Assembly: GCA_038049695.1 (NCBI GenBank)
Contig: CP142451.1
Location: 31,790,001 to 31,854,000, forward strand
From: Cinnamomum chago
Lineage: Eukaryota > Streptophyta > Magnoliopsida > Laurales > Lauraceae
Length of the DNA stretch: 64,000 bases
Reading direction: 5' to 3'
A program made the translations under genes and the position numbers. Positions 57,901 through 64,000 of the stretch are shown here, in pieces. The notes beneath the pieces were generated by a model that was not told where the DNA came from, searched no databases, and saw nothing but the letters and a program-made list of their open reading frames with translations. How positions within the stretch are numbered: the stretch's first letter is position 1; each line of letters begins with the position of its first letter.

Positions 57901-60900
57901 CGGGCTGTCTTCTCGTGAGTAGAGAACGGCCACTTTCCTCACTGGTAAGCGGTGGCCCAGGGCTTGTGGCCTTCTTCCTGCTTGTGCGGGCTGTCTTTTT
58001 GTGTGTGGGGGCTCTCTCTTGGGTCCCAGCCCTCTTGGCTGGGTTACTAAAATAAAAAATAAAAAATGATAGGAGTAAAAATAATGTCAGGGTCAAATCA
58101 TGAATAAAGTAAAATTCTAGAAAAGACTAGGAGATAAAAGTTTACTTCTCTCGAAGTTATTACATTTTGATTCAAGTTAGAAAAAAAAGAGAGCTAGAAG
58201 TGGAGTAAAAGGCACTAGTGGTGTCACATTAAATATACTTTTCCCCTGCCCTTTTTTCTATCCAAACAACAATGAAGTAAACAGTTACATCTCCATTATA
58301 CTTCTTCCAGCCAACAGCTTGAAGTAAAAAAGAAAAAAGTTATGTCCTTTTTTACTTCCTTTACTCTCTACTAAACAAACACATTTCCTATTTCCGCCAT
58401 TGCTTAGGGGGGAAATTTGGGGCCCACTATTACCAAACTAAGTACCTCACACCCATCACTCTTGAATGTCTAGATTTTTGACACCCATCCAAATGTCACT
58501 CAAAGGTGGATTGAAATCCTAACAAATATGATGCATTCTATAACTATTAAACTTAAGGGCCATGGATCAAGGGGTTAGGATGATCAAAGAGACTTGAAAT
58601 TTTACACATAAGTAGATCTTATCTAGATCTTTTAATCCCTCACCTCCCTTTTGATTTACGGGGTCCCATGTGGGCCAAACAAGGCCGTTTGCATGGAGCA
58701 TGGTCTAGTATATATGTGGGTTGTGCTCTCTTCTATATGGTCAACCCACCAACCACGGCGAAGGTGGGGTATTGAAAGATTAGATGGGACTTAGCTGTTT
58801 AAAAGTTTCAAGTTTATTAGATCATCATAACCCTTTGATCAATGGCGCTGTAGTTTAACCGTTTTAGAAGACATCAATTTATTTTATTTTATTTTTATTT
58901 CAATCCAACAATTGTCAATTCTCATTCTGATGGGTGTCCAAAACTTAGGGCTTGTGATGGAGCGGATGGATCCTAACAACCTGTTTGGTTCAAAGCATTT
59001 CTGACAAGGAATTGAGCTTATTGGGGATTTATGAATTGATGTGACATCTTGTCCCCAGCACATGCTAAATGTGAGAATTCAAAATTCCAAGCCACATGAA
59101 AAGACACTTTTAGCCTTATGAATTCTTAGAATTCGAGCCTTCCAAATGCTGGGGGGGGGGGGGGGGGGGGGGGGGGGGTTTTGGGCATTTGGAATTTTCA
59201 AAACTTTCTATTCTCACAATTCTTCTAAACAATTAGTGCCTATTTCTTTCATAGAATTCATGATGGGAATTTAGAATGTTGGGGTTTTTGGGATATGATG
59301 TGACACTTGTCCTTTGGCATTTGCAAATGCCCTATTTCTTGTCAAGCATTTCAAAATTTTAGTAACTTGAAAGTGCTCAAATGATCTTTAGGAATTCAGA
59401 AATTCCAGCCTCTCTGTATTTTGGTAGAAATTCTGGATGCTCAAAAAAGTCTAAGCATCTAGGAATTCCACCTTGTATGGAAATTCAAAAATTCCCCAAA
59501 TAGGAATTCATTGAATTCTAGCAAAGAAATGGGCCTTGACCTCCATATGGCTATGGACAGCAATCGTATTCTATATAAATAAAGACCTATTATATATATA
59601 TATATATATATATGAAGCGAAGTGAATCCAATTGCAAAATCAGCCAATTGGATTCAATTGATTTTGACTGAATTTTATTGACCTTCCTCATAACTCCCAC
59701 ACGAACATAACTCTTCGTATCAAGTCCTCTTTGGTGAAAAATCTTCTCCTCATTCTTCTCAGGAAAGACCTTTTTTTATCTTCTTTTCATCTAGGGTGAT
59801 ATAAAGAAAGTAACAATCACGTTTCATCTGCTCATGATCATCTCATCTTTGCCTCCTATAATAGTCATTGATTAGAATACACGACTCACATTGTTGCAGT
59901 AACCGAAATCAGTATTTCTCTTATTTCTTTTTGGTCTTTTATGGTTCCTCAATTTCCTTTTCTTATTCTCTATTTTGCATCTGCTTAACAATCCATTTTT
60001 TTACAAATATATTTATATTGATATTCTTCATTTAACCAAAGTGCGCTTTCTCTCTCTCTCTCTCTCAATTAAAAACAAGAAAAAAACCTTTAACCCATAT
60101 TTAAGGCTCAAAAGTGTTGTTTTTCATGAAACTTACAAGAGAAATGCAAGATTATGAAAACAATTTTAAAATAAATTAGAATCCAAATATTGCATTTAAA
60201 ATTTTTTAAAATTCCCAACACTAATGATAGTGAATCAGTTTAAGACTTGATCTCGGCTATACAATAAAAACAAATGTGAATGTGAGGATTCACAGTTTGA
60301 AGTTCCTCCTGTAGGCATGCAATTGTTTTAAGATCTCACTTTTTCTTATCGATGAGGGCTCAATCTTTTGTGAGATCTAAACTATCCATGAGATGCACAA
60401 TGGTAGTCTTAGATCTGTGTGAGGTTCTACTTTGATGGAAGTGTATCACCAAATGATTAGATGATTAGAGTTCAATTGCATCTTCTAAATTTGTTCAAGC
60501 TTTTTTTTTTTCCTACAAATATCCCTTTTAATCAAAATCCAGATTTTCCAGTGGCGATTACTGATCCATTACGATTTTGTACACACTCTTTGGGTACCCC
60601 TTACTTTTTTGTGAGTTGAATTATGCATCTCTGAGTCACTGAAATTGGATCTTAAATTGTCATCTAATATTTTCCTTTCATATATTATATATATTTCTTT
60701 ATTTATTTGTAATCCAAGCAACATGATTTATAGTGTTTCCTATATTGCTTTTCATTTATCTACTTTTGATTAATTTTCTTGCGTTCGAGAAAATGCCACA
60801 AGCTATGGTTGGCGTGGAGTTCTAAGTTGTCCTGTATGTTTGTGACTTGTGTTTTTTTTAATTATTTTTGGACATGTTTATGACTTGTGTTGATTTAGTT

Positions 60901-63070
60901 TTACTACTTTTGGGCTGATAGGGATGCCATTCCATGCTTATGTAATTCTATCGACATTTTTCTTTGATCGTATTTCTTTGACTATTATTTTTTTATATTT
61001 TAGTCTTCTTCAATTTTGACCATTGTATTATATTATAGCTTATTGTTCTGGAAATCAATTTTGATCACCAAATCCAATTTCATCCTTTTTTATTACCTTC
61101 AACAATTTCATTTTTTAATCTTTTTAATTGATTTTATAATTAATTTTCTTAACTTTCTTTTTTAATTCTCTTTTATTTCCTTTCTTAATATCATTTCTTA
61201 AATGTATTCCAATAGAAAATCGTCATGTCAATGTCATTTAATTCAGAATAATTTTCTTCTTAATTCTCCTCTTAATTTCATTTCTTAATAGCGGCAGTGT
61301 CATGAAACAAAGAATTATAACGTCATTATATTTTTAATTATTTTTATAGTTTCATTTTCTTAGTTATTTTAGTTTATTTTCTTAAAGGGTAATGGGAGAA
61401 TAGTAATGATCATGTACTCTTGTGAAACACCTATCATAAAATATTTGAATATTTAACAAATTAGAAAGCAACAATCCGCCCCAAACAATAATAAAAAAGT
61501 GTCATTTACTTTGGGGCTCCAAACCACATCCTTGTAACCCTCAAATATCCAAATAATAATAACAATTATAGTAGTAGTGCAGCGGCGGCGGTAGTATAAT
61601 AGTGATGATAATGCTCCAAAATTAACTCCAAGAAAAAAACATACATAAGAACTGAAAATTATTAATATTCTAAGAAGAAGAAGTAATTATATAGAATGAT
61701 AATATGTGTTAGATTATTTGTGGTTAAAGTGACAGCTATGCAATATAGGCACTCCATAGATTGAATTGAAAACTATTTTTTTGTATGACTTCCCAAAGCG
61801 GTCCATAATCTTTGCTAAAATGAATGAAAAAAAAATAAAAATAGTGGCAATAAACATCATTCCATATATCTGTCTCATAGCACATGCTTGGTGAGAGTCT
61901 TAGGCTTATCATTCATCTGTAACTGAGTCTCATTCAAGGTTTCAAGTATTATGTTAGATGTTGTATCCATTTTAAATATATATATATATATATATATATG
62001 TATATGGACTCTAATAGTGCATTGACTTTCTCTATCTGACTTAAACAAGGGTCGAAGCTTGAAAAATGGATAATAAAAAAATTGTGTTTCTAAGGAATAT
62101 ATGAATAATGAAACTAGTGTCTATAGTGTTGATCATAAATTTCAAATCTTACATATATGTATATTAATTAGTTGTTATTACAAAATTTGAACATCTCAAT
62201 AAAGATAACATTATTTTTTCTTTTTATGAGTTTATCAATATTTTTATAAATATTTAATATTATGACTTTTATTGACCCGGGGGGCATTTTGCCAGTATTT
62301 GTGATAGTGACTTGCTCAATGGGGGTTTAGTTACATATGATAGTTTTGTGGGACCCTCTTAGGGTTCTTTTAAAAGAGACGGGGTTTAGCTTTTAAAAGA
62401 TCACACTTATTTTGAAAGCTTTTTAAACCACGTGGATTCGGACAGTTGGGCAAAAGCACTTCCATTCGATCACATGGTTCTTCTCTTCCCATATATTTTG
62501 GAGAGATTTTCTCCAATATAATAAAGTGTGGTCGGTAAGTGCCCTCCAGCTCTATGGGCCCCACTTGCACTCTTTAGTGCTGTAATAACTAGTTTGATGG
62601 TTCAATCTGGGCCAGACATACCTAAACTTCTACCTACATTTGGATGGGCCCAAGTGAGAAAAGAGCTGCTGCACTCATCAAAGATGAGCCCAAGTGGACC
62701 CCATAGAGCTGGACCACACATTCAGTCCCCCTTATTACAATATATATATATATATTCAGTTTTGAGTTATGTCCCAAATTAAACATTGTATCATTGCCCA
62801 TTACCAATTGGGTTGAAAACAGGATATTGCATAATTTTGGTGGGTTGGGTCTGAGCTAACTCAATTGAAATCTCATAAACTCTCTGTCCTTTTGTTTTTT
62901 GCAGTAAAAAGGTGGGCGACAATGCCAATGTAACCAGAAATGCAACAGACAGTAGCATTAGCAAGGGAAGGAGATTGAGATGCAGAGAGGAGAAGATTTT
63001 TCAACTTGTCATTCTTTTGGCCATGTTATTCATTTCCACTTTCTTTTTCTTGGGCAGCAGCATAAGGTAA
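51958..63070 (+). CDS. Glucan endo-1,3-beta-glucosidase (GH17 with X8 domain)
   Basis: Complete gene for a 523-residue secreted beta-1,3-glucanase that hydrolyses callose-type glucan at the cell surface. Exons: 51958-52030, 52176-52975, 53428-53932, 56700-56727 and 62905-63070; all introns are GT-AG and the frame closes exactly. Residues 1-24 form a signal peptide (core ITFLFLLPFI). The GH17 domain starts at YVGINVGTD (44) and has RLYEAD (75), the proton donor E138 in IAVGDEV and the nucleophile E285 in VTESGWPSK, then YIYELFNED and GPVSEANWGLF. The X8/CBM43 callose-binding domain has its six cysteines at 383, 402, 409, 418, 446 and 464. The hydrophobic tail 502-519 after a polar linker suggests GPI anchoring, although a basic stretch (GRRLRCREEK) precedes it and two residues (IR) follow. 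Exon 4 is only 28 bp and carries the last X8 cysteine. Exon 2 is strongly C-ending in its first half, unlike the later exons. Confidence 0.93.
53933..56699. other. Intron 3 of the GH17 gene
   Basis: 2.77 kb, donor GTAAGT, acceptor TTTTTGCAG. AT-rich with T runs (18 T at about 55858-55875); no recognisable element. Confidence 0.6.
57780..58060 (+). mobile_element. Possible SINE in GH17 intron 4
   Basis: It starts with a tRNA-like stretch (TGGCGGCAGTTCTCACCTGG, then a box B-like GAGTTCGAATC) and ends in an A-rich tail AAATAAAAAATAAAAAA. The body has internal repeats of GTGTGTGGACATTCTTTCCA type and TTGTGCGGGCTGTC. Related CTTGTGCGGG words occur at 50808-50890. The target duplication is not convincing. 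Confidence 0.4.
59151..59178. repeat. Uninterrupted 28-bp poly(G) run
   Basis: 28 consecutive G followed by TTTTGGG, in AT-rich intron DNA within a stretch rich in GAATTC-like words. It could form a G-quadruplex or be a sequencing or assembly effect. Confidence 0.95.
62510..62750. repeat. Foldback, MITE-like
   Basis: CCAGCTCTATGGG(G)CCCACTTG near 62547 and its inverted copy CAAGTGGACCCCATAGAGCTGG near 62690 (first word split by small changes), with GTGTGGTC/GGACCACAC and AATATAATAA-like outer pairing. Ends and target duplication are not resolved. Confidence 0.5.
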
Positions 63071-63224
63071 TTTATACGGATGTTTTTGGGTTTGATTTAA
63101 AGATTATTGGGAAGGATAATCATATTTTTTTGTTGTAATTTTTATTTTTTCAACTGATGTTGTAACTCTGTAATTAAAAAAAAAAAATTTGATGTCTTCT
63201 TTGCATGCATTCTACCTTCCATTT

Positions 63225-63258
<34 letters not shown>

Positions 63259-63747
63259 TTTTTTTGTTCCTTTTTTTGTTCTTTTTTTTTTTTATAAAGA
63301 ATTTTGTAACTAAAAATGGCGATAATTGATGAATTCATAAAACTATAAAAATAGATCTACAGGATTTAGCGTAACAAAAGGTAGATGAGTTTATGTAAAA
63401 ATATCAGTACTTTGATGAGGTAACATGTCCAATATCTAGATTGAATAGGCTGCATTTTTCTGAGCAAAGTGATAATCAACCTCCGCAAGTTATGTTTGGG
63501 AGTGAGAAAAATTGGATCAACAGCGAATGAGAACGCAGACAGGCAACCATCCGTTGGGTCAATATGAAATTTGGCAGGGAAGTTCATAGGCTGGGGCAGC
63601 CCGAGATGGATACCTGCCCAGCCTGCTTTAGGCGGAGCTTGGATTTGTAATTCGGCATCATTTAATAATCGGGCCGAGTTTGGATTAAGTGAAACAAAGC
63701 CCAAAGCGCAAAGTCCTGCTCAGCACGGCCCGTATAAGGGGTGCATG
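63071..63747. other. 3' flank of the GH17 gene
   Basis: Non-coding. The 3' UTR and polyadenylation site must lie here. A (CT)16 run is at 63226-63258, followed by T runs. 63540-63745 has GC-richer repeat-like DNA (CAGCCCGAG, GGCCCG) without a recognised gene. Confidence 0.5.
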
Positions 63748-64000
63748 TAGGGTTGTAAACGGGTCGGTTCCGGTCCGGGTCCAAGGTGGACCCGGACCCG
63801 GAACCGTTTAGTAAGAGGGGGAACCGGACCCGGACCCGGACCCGGATCGGAACCAGGAAACTGGTTCCGGAACCGGTTCCGATAATTTTAAACGGGTCCG
63901 GAACCGGAACCGGACCCGTTTGTGAGGAGGGTTTGGTTCTAGACTAATACAAGTATTTTTCTTTTTAAAAAATTTATGCTTTTTCCATATTTCAATTGGA
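63748..64000. mobile_element. Left end of a hAT-like element, cut by the window end
   Basis: It begins TAGGGTTGTAAACGGGTCGG, a hAT-type terminus close to the ends of the MITE at 44030, and then about 160 bp of iterated GGACCCGGA, GGAACCGG and GGTTCCGG words before AT-rich DNA starts at about 63920. The right end and target duplication are outside the window. Confidence 0.65.

Larger units (their letters stand above)
56728..62904. other. Intron 4 of the GH17 gene, repeat-rich
   Basis: 6.18 kb, donor GTGAGA, acceptor TTTTTTGCAG. It holds GGGCT repeats (56957-56980); a doubled AAAAATAGATTAAGGG(T/C)C at about 57083 and 57117; a SINE-like unit (57780-58060); MITE-like sequence near 58120-58270; the poly(G) run; (TA)n at 59592-59612 and 61976-62000; and a foldback at 62510-62750. 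No other gene. Confidence 0.6.

Noticed and set aside
63366-63704. 112-codon minus-strand open frame
   Set aside because: Sequence looks like a dispersed GGCCCG/CAGCCC repeat and no protein family is recognised.

Overview
This is nuclear DNA from a flowering plant. The evidence is two plant cell-wall genes split by GT-AG introns of up to 10 kb, plant-type transposons (Ty1-copia, Ty3-gypsy, a 5S-bearing Cassandra-type TRIM, hAT, Mutator and PIF/Harbinger MITEs, tRNA-like SINEs, L1-type LINEs) and abundant (CT)n/(TA)n tracts. Dispersed GTGGGnCCCACC-type repeats would fit a magnoliid, but that is only a guess; I cannot name the species.

Layout. 1-7.7 kb: no gene exon recognised; an old minus-strand copia remnant (about 2.69-5.90 kb) is split by a complete Cassandra-type TRIM (3,075-3,729) and is followed by a hAT-like element with iterated GATTCG motifs (6,085-6,942). 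7.7-25.7 kb: the last four exons of a plus-strand rhamnogalacturonan endolyase gene. Its 10.2-kb intron holds a young, complete-looking but disabled Ty1-copia element (10,792-16,228, perfect GGAAT target duplication) next to an L1 remnant. Its 6.6-kb intron holds a Mutator-type MITE, copia debris on both strands and a SINE. 25.8-31.2 kb: LINE scrap, a decayed gypsy gag-protease element, a long pyrimidine tract and dispersed repeats. 31.3-44.7 kb: a nest built on a minus-strand copia element. It carries a LINE, a solo LTR that itself contains a second 2.8-kb solo LTR with a phased array of CGCTCGAGCG palindromes, a SINE-like unit in the leader, and in the 5' LTR an inverted-repeat element that holds a hAT MITE with a perfect 8-bp duplication. 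44.7-51.9 kb: gene-free, with a Tourist-like MITE and an AT-rich minisatellite. 51,958-63,070: a complete five-exon GH17 beta-1,3-glucanase gene with an X8 domain and hydrophobic tail, including a 28-bp micro-exon between introns of 2.8 and 6.2 kb. 63.7 kb to the end: the start of a third hAT-like element rich in GGACCCGGA motifs.

Both genes probably act in the apoplast or at the cell surface: one cleaves the rhamnogalacturonan I backbone of pectin, the other hydrolyses callose-type beta-1,3-glucan. They are about 26 kb apart and nothing suggests co-regulation. I found no convincing new biochemical system. The most unusual material is structural: hAT-like MITEs whose ends are built from different short iterated motifs, the 72-bp/21-bp phased palindrome array, and the inverted-repeat element flanked by 88-bp direct repeats. 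Exon boundaries come from splice-site and frame logic plus family resemblance; no alignment or database search was run.
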